From: Nonomuraea polychroma
GTDB taxonomy: Bacteria; Actinomycetota; Actinomycetes; Streptosporangiales; Streptosporangiaceae
DNA: 64,000 bases
Assembly: GCF_004011505.1 (NCBI RefSeq)
Contig: NZ_SAUN01000001.1
Span: 11,455,775 to 11,519,774 of the forward strand
Direction of reading: 5' to 3'
Within the stretch, counting starts at the first letter, position 1. The number at the start of each line of letters is the position of its first letter. Shown piece by piece: positions 7,499 to 15,161 of the stretch. A program made the translations under genes and the position numbers. The notes beneath the pieces are model-generated. The model worked only from the letters and a program-made list of their open reading frames with translations, searched no databases and was not told the origin of the DNA.

Positions 7499-8679
7499 CC
7501 ACGACCCTCGTCGACGGCATCGGGCTGCTGTACACCGGCGACCCGGAGCGGGAGGAGATCGCCGACGCGGCTCTGGTCCTGGCCGACGGCCTGGTGGCCT
7601 GGGTGGGCTCCGCCGCGCGGGCCCCCGACGCCGACGAGCGGGTGGACGTGCGGGGGCGCGCCGTCATCCCCGGCTTCGTCGACAGCCACGCGCATCTGAT
7701 CTTCGCCGGCGACCGGACGGCCGAGTTCCAGGCCCGGATGTCCGGCGAGTCCTATACCGGGGGCGGCATCAGGACCACCGTCGCCGCCACCCGCCAGGCC
7801 GGCGACGCCGAGCTCGCGGCGCGCGCCCGCGCTCTCGTGAACGAGATGCGCGCCCAGGGCACCACCACCGTGGAGATCAAGAGCGGCTACGGGCTGACCG
7901 TCGAGGACGAGCGGCGCTCGTTGGAGATCGCCGCCGGGCTGACCGGCGAGACGACGTTCCTGGGGGCGCACGTGGTGCCCGCGGACATGGACGCCGACTC
8001 CTACGTGCGGCTCGTGGCCGGGGAGATGCTGGAGGCGTGCGCGCCGTACGCCAAGTGGGTGGACGTGTTCTGCGAGCGCGGGGCGTTCGACGGGGACCAG
8101 ACGCGGGAGATCCTCAGCGCCGGGATGAAGGCGGGGCTGGGGGTGCGGGTGCACGCCAACCAGCTTGGCGAGGGGCCGGGGGTGCGGATCGCCTGCGAGC
8201 TGGGCGCCGCCTCGGCGGACCACTGCACGCACCTGACCGCGGCGGACGTGGACGCGCTGGCCGCCTCGGAGACGGTCGCGACGTTGCTGCCCGGGGCCGA
8301 GTTCTCGACGAGGTCGCCGTACCCGGACGCCAGGCGGCTGATCGACGCCGGGGTCACCGTGGCGCTGGCCACCGACTGCAACCCCGGGTCGTCGTACACG
8401 TCGTCGATGGCGTTCTGCGTCGCGCTGGCCGTGCGCGAGATGCGGATGACGCCGCTGGAGGCGATCAGGGCGGCCACGTACGGCGGGGCACGCGCGTTGC
8501 GGCGTACGGACGTAGGGTGGCTGCGGCCTGGAGCCCGCGCGAACCTTGTCGTGCTCGACGCCCCGTCATACGTCCATCTGGCCTACCGGCCCGGCGTTCC
8601 CCTCGTTCACCAGGTGTTCCAGGACGGTCTCCTCCTTGAGGAGGACATCCAGAACCCTCCCTCGGACGTAGTGCTTTAG
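7495..8679 (+). CDS. hutI: Imidazolonepropionase
   Basis: A 394-residue amidohydrolase that opens 4-imidazolone-5-propionate to N-formimidoyl-L-glutamate, the product then used by HutF. Motifs include DSHAHLIFAGDR at the metal site, KSGYGL, HANQLGEG, and DCNPGSS near the C-terminus. The ATG overlaps the hutF stop (ATGA), and the gene closes the operon. A long alternative frame covers this gene and hutF but is a GC-driven shadow. The family is clear from motif order and length. Confidence 0.95.
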   Translation: MTTTLVDGIGLLYTGDPEREEIADAALVLADGLVAWVGSAARAPDADERVDVRGRAVIPGFVDSHAHLIFAGDRTAEFQARMSGESYTGGGIRTTVAATRQAGDAELAARARALVNEMRAQGTTTVEIKSGYGLTVEDERRSLEIAAGLTGETTFLGAHVVPADMDADSYVRLVAGEMLEACAPYAKWVDVFCERGAFDGDQTREILSAGMKAGLGVRVHANQLGEGPGVRIACELGAASADHCTHLTAADVDALAASETVATLLPGAEFSTRSPYPDARRLIDAGVTVALATDCNPGSSYTSSMAFCVALAVREMRMTPLEAIRAATYGGARALRRTDVGWLRPGARANLVVLDAPSYVHLAYRPGVPLVHQVFQDGLLLEEDIQNPPSDVVL

Positions 8680-8686
8680 GGAATCT

Positions 8687-8720
8687 TTGCATCTGGTCGG
8701 ACGTTGGCCGGATATAGAAC
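8687..8720 (+). promoter_or_regulatory. Possible promoter of the sigma-factor gene
   Basis: TTGCAT (8687-8692) and GATATA/TATAGA (about 8711-8718) could form -35 and -10 elements with an 18-20 base spacer. The sigma-factor ATG is at 8747, about 30 bases downstream. The match to consensus is only moderate. Confidence 0.35.
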
Positions 8721-8746
8721 GCAGCTGCGGAACGAGGTGCCTGGGG

Positions 8747-9688
8747 ATGGCAAGGCCTACGGGGAGTCGCACGCAGGAGCAGCACGTCGCGGATCGCGAT
8801 CTGCTAGGGACATACCTGGCGGAAATCGGCCGGGTCCCGCTGCTCACAGCGGAGGAAGAGGTGGAGCTCGCCAAGCGGATCGAGGCGGGACTCTTCGCCG
8901 AGCAGTTGCTCGACAGCGGGGGCTCGGAGCCGCGCATCGGGGACGCGGCCGACGAGGAGCTTGAGCGCCTGGCCATCTCGGGTCAGCGGGCCAAGGACGA
9001 GTTCATCCAGGCCAACCTGCGCCTGGTGGTGGCGGTGGCCAGGAAATACTCGGGCCGGGGGATGCCGCTCATCGATCTGGTCCAGGAGGGGAACCTGGGC
9101 CTGGTGCGGGCGGTGGAGAAGTTCGACTACCGGCGGGGGTACAAGTTCTCGACATACGCGACGTGGTGGATCAGGCAGTCGGTGGGGCGGGCCATCCACG
9201 AGCAGGCGCGGCCTGTGCGGCTGCCGACGCACGCGGGGGAGCAGATGACCCGGTTGATGCGGGTACGCCGGGACATGCTGGCCGAGTTCGACGCCGAGCC
9301 GACCGATGACGACCTCGCCGAGATCCTCGACCTGCCGATCGAGCGGGTGCGGGAGCTGCGGCGCTGGGCCTCCGACCCGGTCTCGCTCCAGCTCGGGGTG
9401 GGTGACGAGGACGAGACCGAGCTCGGTGACATGATCGCGGACGAGACGTGGGCCGATCCCGAGCAGCAGGCCATCGACATCCTGGAGCGGGAGCGGCTGG
9501 AGTTGTGGCTGACCGGGCTCGAGGGGCCGACCAGCGAGATGTTGCGGTGGCGGTATGGGCTGGTGGACGGGCGTGAGCACACGTTGACGGAGGTGGGCGA
9601 ACGGTACGGCATCGGCCGCGACCGCGCCCGCCGCATCGAACGCGACGCCCTGGCCCGCCTCCGCAAGATGGCCACGGCCGCCGCCTGA
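8747..9688 (+). CDS. Group-2 (principal-like) RNA polymerase sigma factor
   Basis: A 313-residue sigma-70 protein. It has region 1.2 (DLLGTYLAEIGRVPLLTAEEEVELAKRIE), region 2 (FIQANLRLVVAVARKYSGRG, DLVQEGNLGLVRAVEKFDY, FSTYATWWIRQ), region 3 and region 4 (LTEVGERYGIGRDRARRIERDALARLR). It lacks the long acidic region 1.1 extension of the housekeeping factor, so it resembles the HrdA/C/D or SigB-like group-2 sigmas of actinomycetes. The ATG at 8747 is preferred over an upstream in-frame ATG at 8687, because the shorter form begins at the usual conserved region and leaves room for a promoter. No anti-sigma gene is adjacent. Confidence 0.92.
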   Translation: MARPTGSRTQEQHVADRDLLGTYLAEIGRVPLLTAEEEVELAKRIEAGLFAEQLLDSGGSEPRIGDAADEELERLAISGQRAKDEFIQANLRLVVAVARKYSGRGMPLIDLVQEGNLGLVRAVEKFDYRRGYKFSTYATWWIRQSVGRAIHEQARPVRLPTHAGEQMTRLMRVRRDMLAEFDAEPTDDDLAEILDLPIERVRELRRWASDPVSLQLGVGDEDETELGDMIADETWADPEQQAIDILERERLELWLTGLEGPTSEMLRWRYGLVDGREHTLTEVGERYGIGRDRARRIERDALARLRKMATAAA

Positions 9689-9702
9689 CCTCCTTCTTTC
9701 CC

Positions 9703-9734
9703 AGCCGCCGGTTCCGTACTCGGAGCCGGCGGCT
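9703..9734 (+). terminator. Rho-independent-type terminator after the sigma factor
   Basis: AGCCGCCGG (9703-9711) pairs perfectly with CCGGCGGCT (9726-9734), and the inner bases extend the stem partly. CACTTTT follows directly. It sits 14 bp after the sigma-factor stop codon and insulates it from the repeat region downstream. Confidence 0.8.
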
Positions 9735-10014
9735 CACTTTTGCCCGGCCCTTCACCGACGCCGCCCCATCCCCACGCCCGCCGTCCCCCCGGTCACATGC
9801 CGGCTGGGCCGCGCGTCGGCTCGCCCCCCACGCGCCCGGTCACATGCCGGCTGGGCCGCGCGTCGGCTCGGCCCCCACGCGCCCGGCCACTACGGCGCGG
9901 GGTCGCGGGGGGGAGGGGGGAGGCTGACGTGGGTTGTTCGGCGTGGCCGGTCGGGCGCGGGTGTCGGACCGGGCGCGGGGTGGCGGCTTCGCGGGGCCGG
10001 CCTGGCGGGTGGCG
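9735..10014. other. Non-coding GC-rich spacer with a tandem repeat
   Basis: The gap between the sigma-factor terminator and the converging tetR gene shows no believable gene. It contains a 47-bp direct duplication (annotated separately) and G- or C-rich runs. Protein-like frames here have the arginine/proline composition typical of GC shadows. Confidence 0.5.
9791..9884. repeat. 47-bp tandem direct repeat, two copies
   Basis: Two adjacent copies begin GGTCACATGCCGGCTGGGCC at 9791 and 9838 and differ at about one base (a C/G change in the C-run). The unit lies downstream of the sigma-factor terminator and outside any gene. It looks like recent slippage or unequal duplication in non-coding DNA. 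Confidence 0.85.
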
Positions 10015-10584
10015 TCAGGTGGAGTGGAGGAGGCGGCGGAGGAATTCTTCGACGGCCGCCTCGGCGGCGGCGTGGTCGCCGCGCCGCGCCACCAGCAGCA
10101 CGCTCTCGTTGATGGCGGCCAGCAGCATGTGCGCGTGCAGGTCAAGAAACTCGGCCGGCACCGCCTTCGTGGCCTTCAGGGCCGACTTCAGCATGCCGAA
10201 CGAGTAGCGCTCCTCCATGGCCCGCCACCGCTCCCAGCCCAGCACCGCAGGCGCGTCGATGAGCACGATCTGCTTGATGACCGGGTCACCGGCGAGCCTG
10301 AGCCAGGCCAGGACCCCGGCCCTCAGTGACGCGGCAGGGTCGGTGATGCCGCGGACCGCCTCCATGATCTTGACCTGGACGGCCGACTCAGTGGCCTCGA
10401 GCACCGCCTCGAACAAGACGTCCTTGCCCGCGTAATGGTGGTAGAGCGCCCCCCTGCTCAGCCCGGTCTCCTGCAGGACCGTCTCGATCGAGGTGTCGTC
10501 GTAGCCCCGCTCGGCGAACAGCCGCGTGGCGATGGCCAGGACCTTGTCGCGGGTGGCCGCGCCGCGCTCCGCCTTCAGGTTCAT
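10015..10584 (-). CDS. TetR-family transcriptional regulator
   Basis: A 189-residue TetR protein. The N-terminal HTH is clear (KVLAIATRLFAERGYDDTSIETVLQETGLSRGALYHHYAGK), and the C-terminal domain resembles TetR regulators with a DAPAVLGWERWR stretch. It is divergent from an alpha/beta-hydrolase gene, and two palindromic sites lie between them (10602-10618 and 10627-10643), so autoregulation and repression of the hydrolase are likely. The ligand is unknown. Confidence 0.9.
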   Translation of the reverse strand: MNLKAERGAATRDKVLAIATRLFAERGYDDTSIETVLQETGLSRGALYHHYAGKDVLFEAVLEATESAVQVKIMEAVRGITDPAASLRAGVLAWLRLAGDPVIKQIVLIDAPAVLGWERWRAMEERYSFGMLKSALKATKAVPAEFLDLHAHMLLAAINESVLLVARRGDHAAAEAAVEEFLRRLLHST

Positions 10585-10601
10585 GGAATCACTGTAGACA
10601 A

Positions 10602-10618
10602 ACCGTCAGTCAGTCGGT
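10602..10618. promoter_or_regulatory. Secondary TetR half-palindrome
   Basis: ACCGTCAGTCAGTCGGT has near-symmetric ends (ACCGTC against GTCGGT) and repeats the CGGT/ACCG ends of the stronger site 9 bp to the right. It lies just upstream of the tetR start at 10584. It is likely a weaker site for the same TetR protein. Confidence 0.45.
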
Positions 10619-10626
10619 AATTTCAT

Positions 10627-10643
10627 AGACCGACAGTCGGTCT
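10627..10643. promoter_or_regulatory. TetR operator AGACCGACAGTCGGTCT
   Basis: A perfect 17-bp palindrome (8-bp arms, one central base) lies in the 82-bp gap between divergent tetR and hydrolase genes. Length, symmetry and position are typical of TetR operators. Confidence 0.75.
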
Positions 10644-10666
10644 GTAATCCGGGATGGAGGCCATCC

Positions 10667-11476
10667 GTGGACGGCATCACCTACGTGGACGTCGGGCAGG
10701 GGCCGGTGGCACTGTTCGTGCACGGCGTCGGCACCAGCTCGTACCTGTGGCGCAACGTCATCGCCGAGCTCCGCGACGAGCGCCGCTGCGTCGCCATCGA
10801 CCTACCGCTGCACGGCGGCAGCGCACCGCGCGACGACCTGTCGATGCCCGCGCTCGCCGAGGCCGTGGAGGAGCTGTGCGAAGAGCTCGGCCTCACCGAC
10901 GTGGATCTCGTCGCCAACGACACGGGCGGCGCCGTCGCCCAGATCTTCGCCGTACGGCACCGCCACCGGCTCCGTACGCTCACCCTCACCAACTGCGACG
11001 TGCACACCAACGCCCCGCCCGAGGCGTTCAAGCCCACCGTCGAGCTGGCGGCCAGGGGCGAGCTGGCCGCGCTCACCGCCGCCGTGCTCGACCAGCCGGA
11101 GCTGGTGGCGAAAACCGCCTTCGGGGAGGGTTACGAGCGAATCGACGACCCGGCCGCGCTGGTGGACGCGTACCTGCGGCCGATCCTGGCCAAGCCGGAC
11201 GGCGGCCGGGCCTTCGAGCGCCTGCTGGCCTCCATCGACGCCAAGGACATGATCGCCATCGAGCCGCAGCTCACCGTGCTCACCGTGCCGACGCTCGTGG
11301 TGTGGGGCACGGGCGATGTGTTCTTCGACGTGAGCTGGGCCCGCTGGCTGCGCGACACGATCCCCGGTGTCAGGGAGATCGTCGAGGTCGAAGGCGGCCG
11401 GTTGTTCTTCCCCGACGAGCGGGCCGCCGAGCTGGTGCCGCATTTGCGGCGCTTCTGGGCGGCGCAGAAGTCATAG
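10667..11476 (+). CDS. Alpha/beta-fold hydrolase
   Basis: A 269-residue alpha/beta hydrolase. The oxyanion stretch FVHGVG is near residue 19, and the nucleophile-elbow position is NDTGGAVAQ. That gives Asp-Thr where many relatives have Asp-x-Gly or Ser, a haloalkane-dehalogenase-like D-T-G-G pattern. VVWGTGDVFFD precedes a late acidic residue. The GTG start has GGAGG about 8 bases upstream. The gene is divergent from TetR and probably under its control. Its substrate is not known; the Asp at the elbow means haloalkane dehalogenase or a non-serine hydrolase should be considered. Confidence 0.8.
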   Translation: MDGITYVDVGQGPVALFVHGVGTSSYLWRNVIAELRDERRCVAIDLPLHGGSAPRDDLSMPALAEAVEELCEELGLTDVDLVANDTGGAVAQIFAVRHRHRLRTLTLTNCDVHTNAPPEAFKPTVELAARGELAALTAAVLDQPELVAKTAFGEGYERIDDPAALVDAYLRPILAKPDGGRAFERLLASIDAKDMIAIEPQLTVLTVPTLVVWGTGDVFFDVSWARWLRDTIPGVREIVEVEGGRLFFPDERAAELVPHLRRFWAAQKS

Positions 11477-11486
11477 GCTGCCTTGC

Positions 11487-12248
11487 GTGCATGTCGAAAC
11501 GCTGCGTCGTTATCCGGTCAAATCGATGCTGGGTGAGGAGATCGGCGAGAGCGAGGTGACCGCGCGCGGGCTGACCGGTGATCGGGTGCGGGCGGTGCTC
11601 GACGTCGCCACCGGGAAGATCGCCAGCGCGAAGAACCCGCGGCTCTGGCGCGATCTGCTGACGATCGAAGGGGCGCGGGTCCCGGGCGACGCGGAGTTGT
11701 CCCGGCTGCTCGGGCGCGAGGTGCGGCTGATCGACGTGCCGCCGGAGGGCGCCGAGTTCGAGCGCTCCGTTCCGGAGCGGGTGCTGGCCGAGGGTATCGA
11801 GGCGGAGGTGCCCCACACGGTCGGCACGCTGGGGGGCGCCTCGCCTGAGGGCACGTTCTTCGATTTCGCGCCGGTCCACCTGATCTCGACCTCCGCCGTC
11901 CAGCGGATCGGCGCGCTCAGCCCGCGCGGGCACGTCGAGACCCTGCGCTACCGGCCCAACCTGGTCATCGCCACCGACCATCCGGGCTTCCCCGAGAACG
12001 ACTGGGTGGGCCGGGAGCTGCACGTCGGTGACGACGTGGTGCTGGAGGTCATCGTGGCCAGCCCGCGCTGCGCCGTGCCGACGCTGGCGCACGGGCCGCT
12101 CGCGCGTGACGTCGAGGCGTTGCGCACGGTGGCCAGGCACAACCGGGTGCCGGTGTTCGACATGGGGCCGCAGCCGTGCGCGGGGGTGTACGCGCGGGTG
12201 CTGCGGCCCGGCCGGATCAGCAAGGGCGATCCGGTACGCCTCACCTGA
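11487..12248 (+). CDS. MOSC-domain protein
   Basis: A 253-residue MOSC protein with the N-terminal beta-barrel (VETLRRYPVKSMLGEE) and a C-terminal MOSC domain ending SPRCAVPTLAHGP, then PCAGVYARVLRPGRISKGDPV. The conserved cysteine in the SPRC motif is the family's candidate sulfur or molybdenum-cofactor ligand. Relatives include mitochondrial amidoxime-reducing component-like proteins and sulfur carriers. The GTG at 11487 gives the standard N-terminus and lies 10 bp after the hydrolase stop. Its 3' end is 1 bp from the converging lipoprotein gene. Confidence 0.85.
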   Translation: MHVETLRRYPVKSMLGEEIGESEVTARGLTGDRVRAVLDVATGKIASAKNPRLWRDLLTIEGARVPGDAELSRLLGREVRLIDVPPEGAEFERSVPERVLAEGIEAEVPHTVGTLGGASPEGTFFDFAPVHLISTSAVQRIGALSPRGHVETLRYRPNLVIATDHPGFPENDWVGRELHVGDDVVLEVIVASPRCAVPTLAHGPLARDVEALRTVARHNRVPVFDMGPQPCAGVYARVLRPGRISKGDPVRLT

Positions 12249-12249
12249 C

Positions 12250-13179
12250 TCATGCCAGCGGCGTCAGGTACTTCTCCAGGTCGTCGAGGATCTTGCCGGC
12301 GGCCGTGACGCCGATGCCGAGCATCCAGATCTCGTCGTCCACGTTGTGGGCGTTGCCCGACTTGACGGCCTTCAGACCCTTCCACAGCGGCCCGCCGGTC
12401 ACCGTGGCCTGCGACTTGGCGGCCGCCTCGCCGTACGCGCTGTAGAAGATCGCGTCGGCGTCGCCCTTGGCGATGTTCTCCTGGCTCAGCTTGCCGAAGC
12501 GCTTGTCCTGCTGGTCGGCGAGCTGCTGCGCCGCCGGCCTGGGGATGCCGGCGTCGCCCACGACGATGCCGCTGAACGATTCGGGGCCGTACACCCGGAT
12601 CTCGGTCGGCATGAACCGCACGATGCCGACCTCCACCTTCGAGAACTTCGCGCCGACCTCCTTGGCCCGCGTCTCATAGGCGGACAGCAACTGCGTGGCC
12701 TGGTCCTTCTTGCCCAGCGCCTCGGCGTCGAGCAGGAAGTTCTCCTTCCACGTGACGCCGACCTTCTCGGTGAACACCGTGGGCGCGATCTTGCTGAGCT
12801 TGTCGTAGAAGGAGGCCTGCCGGAACTTGGAGCCGAGGATGAGGTCCGGCTTGAGCGCCATGATGGCCTCGATGTTCGGGGCCTGGAGGGTGCCCACCGC
12901 CTTGGTGGCGGACAGGGCCGAGCCCAGGTACGCCGGCCACTTCTGGTTCTCCTGGGCCTGCGCCGCACCCACGGGCGCCAGTCCGAGCGTGACCATCGTG
13001 TCGAGCTTGTCCGTGTCGAGCACTACGACCCGCTGCGGGGTCATCGGCACCTTCGTCTCTCCCATGGCGTGCTTGACGGTCCGGGTGGGGCCTGTCTCCT
13101 GAGAGGAGGTCGAGGTACCGGAGCACGCGGCGAGGGCGAGCAGGGGGAGCATGGCGGCGACGGCCAGGCGGAGACGCAT
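12250..13179 (-). CDS. Iron-siderophore ABC transporter substrate-binding lipoprotein
   Basis: A 309-residue FepB/FecB-type binding protein. The signal sequence ends in a lipobox (ALAACSG, Cys about residue 19), so it should be a membrane-anchored lipoprotein. Two periplasmic-binding lobes follow (VVVLDTDKLDTMVTLGLAPVG; PDLILGSKFR; later GVTAAGKILDDLEKYL). The ATG at 13179 is preferred over one two codons upstream because AAGGA then has proper spacing. An iron box sits immediately upstream (13197-13215), so expression should rise in low iron. No permease or ATPase is adjacent; it must share a system elsewhere. Confidence 0.92.
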   Translation of the reverse strand: MRLRLAVAAMLPLLALAACSGTSTSSQETGPTRTVKHAMGETKVPMTPQRVVVLDTDKLDTMVTLGLAPVGAAQAQENQKWPAYLGSALSATKAVGTLQAPNIEAIMALKPDLILGSKFRQASFYDKLSKIAPTVFTEKVGVTWKENFLLDAEALGKKDQATQLLSAYETRAKEVGAKFSKVEVGIVRFMPTEIRVYGPESFSGIVVGDAGIPRPAAQQLADQQDKRFGKLSQENIAKGDADAIFYSAYGEAAAKSQATVTGGPLWKGLKAVKSGNAHNVDDEIWMLGIGVTAAGKILDDLEKYLTPLA

Positions 13180-13196
13180 GGGCATTCCTTGATCGA

Positions 13197-13215
13197 TTAG
13201 GTTAGGCAACCCTAA
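13197..13215. promoter_or_regulatory. Iron box (IdeR/DmdR1-type operator)
   Basis: TTAGGTTAGGCAACCCTAA closely matches the actinobacterial iron-box consensus TTAGGTTAGGCTAACCTAA. It lies 18 bp upstream of the siderophore-binding lipoprotein start, over its expected promoter. An IdeR/DmdR1 dimer loaded with Fe2+ would repress the gene. Confidence 0.88.
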
Positions 13216-13254
13216 GTATCGCATGCCGGAATTTGCCGTGCAGGAATGGGACCT

Positions 13255-13312
13255 GTGAGGCGTCCGAAACGTACATGAAACACCCATCTGGCGAGATTCA
13301 CGAATGTGAAAC
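13255..13312 (+). promoter_or_regulatory. GlnR-type binding boxes upstream of amtB
   Basis: GTGAG-N6-GAAAC (13255-13270), followed by another GAAAC six bases later (13277-13281), and TTCAC-N6-GAAAC (13297-13312), fit the gTnAc-N6-GAAAC pattern of GlnR sites at amtB promoters in actinomycetes. They lie 74-131 bp before the amtB ATG. GlnR normally activates this operon under nitrogen limitation. Confidence 0.7.
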
Positions 13313-13385
13313 AAGCCTGGTCGCGCCACGAAACTCCGGGAGAACACGCTGTGGCAACACGTCACACGTAAGGAGGGTCGCTTCG

Positions 13386-14738
13386 ATGATCGACAGCGGC
13401 ACTACTGCCTGGATGCTGGTATGCACCGCCCTGGTGCTGCTGATGACTCCGGGCCTCGCGTTCTTCTACGGGGGCATGACCAGGGCCAAGAGCGTCCTGA
13501 ACATGATGATGATGTCGTTCGTCAGCATCGTCGTCGTCACGGTCGCTTGGGTCCTCTACGGTTACTCCCTCGCGTTCGACGCCGTCGGCGATGGCTCCGG
13601 CGTCGTCAACAAGATCATCGGAGGGTTGGACTACGTCGGCTTGAGCGGGGTGTTCAACGCCGTCTACGAAGGCCTCATCGTCGAGGGTGGCAACATCACC
13701 GCCGAAGCCGCCGCGGCCGACAACTTCCCGCTCATGGTCTTCTCCGCCTTCCAGCTGACCTTCGCCGTCATCACCGTGGCGCTGATCAGCGGTGCGATCG
13801 CCGACCGCGCCAAGTTCGGCGCGTGGGTGGTGTTCTCGCTGCTGTGGGCCACCCTGGTCTACTTCCCCGTCGCTCACTGGGTCTGGGGCGGCGGCTGGCT
13901 GGGGCAGCTCGGCATCGAGGACTTCGCCGGCGGTACGGTCGTCCACATCAACGCCGGTGCCGCGGCGCTCGCGCTCGCGCTCGTCCTGGGCAAGCGCAAG
14001 GGCTGGCAGAAGGAGCCCATGCGGCCGCACAACCTGACGATGGTGCTGCTCGGCACCGGTCTGCTGTGGTTCGGCTGGTTCGGCTTCAACGCCGGCTCCG
14101 AGCTGGCCCCCGACCAGACCGCCGGTCTGGCGTTCATGAACACCCAGGTCGCCACCGCCGTCGCCGCGGGCGCCTGGCTCCTGGTGGAGAAGCTGCGCGA
14201 CGGTCATGCGACCACGCTCGGCGTCGCCTCCGGTGCGGTGGCCGGTCTGGTCGCCATCACCCCGGCCTGTGGTTTCGTCGACCCGTGGGCGGCCGTGGTC
14301 ATCGGCCTGCTCGCCGGTGTGGGCTGCGCCTACGCCGTGGGCCTGAAGTACAAGCTCGGCTACGACGACTCCCTCGACGTGGTCGGCGTGCACCTGGTCG
14401 GCGGCGTGATCGGCGCCGTGGCGCTGGGCTTCGTCGCGGCCTACCCGTTCCTGCCCGGTCAGAACAAGGGCATCCTGATCGAGGGCGGGCAGATCAGCCA
14501 GCTCGGCCTCCAGGTGCTCGGCCCGGTCGTGGTCGGCCTCTACTCCTTCGTGATCTCCTGGATCCTCGGTAAGATCATCGACAAGACGATGGGCTTCCGG
14601 ATCCCCGAAGATGCCGAGGTCACCGGCGTCGACATCACCACCCACGCCGAGACCGGCTACGACATCGGCACCTTCCACGCCTCGGGCGTGACGTCCTCCA
14701 ACGGCCCCGCCCCCGCTCCTAAGAAGGTGGACGCATGA
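13386..14738 (+). CDS. amtB: Ammonium transporter
   Basis: A 450-residue Amt/MEP/Rh protein with eleven predicted membrane helices. The pore region DFAGGTVVHINAGAAALALAL carries the first pore histidine, and the later VVGVHLVGGVIGAVALG carries the second. The ATG at 13386 is backed by AAGGAGG about 10 bases upstream, giving the usual N-terminus (TTAWMLVCTALVLLMTPGLAFFYGG begins near residue 6). It overlaps glnB by 4 bp. With glnB and glnD it forms the classic actinobacterial nitrogen-uptake and sensing operon; PII binds AmtB to block uptake when nitrogen is plentiful. Confidence 0.97.
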   Translation: MIDSGTTAWMLVCTALVLLMTPGLAFFYGGMTRAKSVLNMMMMSFVSIVVVTVAWVLYGYSLAFDAVGDGSGVVNKIIGGLDYVGLSGVFNAVYEGLIVEGGNITAEAAAADNFPLMVFSAFQLTFAVITVALISGAIADRAKFGAWVVFSLLWATLVYFPVAHWVWGGGWLGQLGIEDFAGGTVVHINAGAAALALALVLGKRKGWQKEPMRPHNLTMVLLGTGLLWFGWFGFNAGSELAPDQTAGLAFMNTQVATAVAAGAWLLVEKLRDGHATTLGVASGAVAGLVAITPACGFVDPWAAVVIGLLAGVGCAYAVGLKYKLGYDDSLDVVGVHLVGGVIGAVALGFVAAYPFLPGQNKGILIEGGQISQLGLQVLGPVVVGLYSFVISWILGKIIDKTMGFRIPEDAEVTGVDITTHAETGYDIGTFHASGVTSSNGPAPAPKKVDA

Positions 14739-15073
14739 GGCTCATTACGGCGATCATCAAGCCCTTCAAGCTGGATGACGTGAAGGCCGCGCTGGAACAG
14801 TTCGGCATCAAGGGAATGACGGTCAGCGAGGCGAGCGGCTACGGCCGGCAGCGCGGCCACACCGAGGTCTACCGCGGCGCCGAGTACCAGGTCGACCTGG
14901 TGCCGAAGGTCCGGCTGGAGGTCCTCGCCGAGGAGGACGACGCCGAGGACGTCATCGACGTCATCGTCAAGGCCGCCCACACCGGCAAGATCGGTGACGG
15001 CAAGGTCTGGTCCGTGCCCGTGGACACCGTCATCCGCGTGCGTACGGGAGAGAGGGGCCCGGAGGCCCTGTGA
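14735..15073 (+). CDS. glnB: PII nitrogen-regulatory protein (GlnB/GlnK)
   Basis: A 112-residue PII protein. Tyr51 in the T-loop (RGHTEVYRGAEYQVDL) is the residue uridylylated in proteobacteria and adenylylated in Streptomyces. The C-terminal TGKIGDGKVW and VDTVIRVRTGE stretches bind ATP/ADP. The ATG overlaps the amtB stop. Although family naming varies, linkage to amtB makes it a GlnK-type regulator of ammonium uptake. Confidence 0.96.
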   Translation: MRLITAIIKPFKLDDVKAALEQFGIKGMTVSEASGYGRQRGHTEVYRGAEYQVDLVPKVRLEVLAEEDDAEDVIDVIVKAAHTGKIGDGKVWSVPVDTVIRVRTGERGPEAL

Positions 15074-15116
15074 CCTCTGAGCACGACAGGGTTTCCACCA
15101 TTGATGTGCGGCGAAG

Positions 15117-15136
15117 CCCGGACAACGGTGTCCGGG
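15117..15136 (+). promoter_or_regulatory. Intercistronic hairpin between glnB and glnD
   Basis: CCCGGACA (15117-15124) and TGTCCGGG (15129-15136) form a perfect 8-bp stem with a 4-base loop in the 88-bp glnB-glnD gap. No T-run follows, so it more likely tunes mRNA stability or read-through than ends transcription. Confidence 0.5.
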
Positions 15137-15161
15137 CGGAGCTCGGCAAGGGGGCACAGGA

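Noticed and set aside
9791..9884. CRISPR-like or clustered regulatory repeats
   Set aside because: Only two directly adjacent copies with no spacer; this is a simple tandem duplication.
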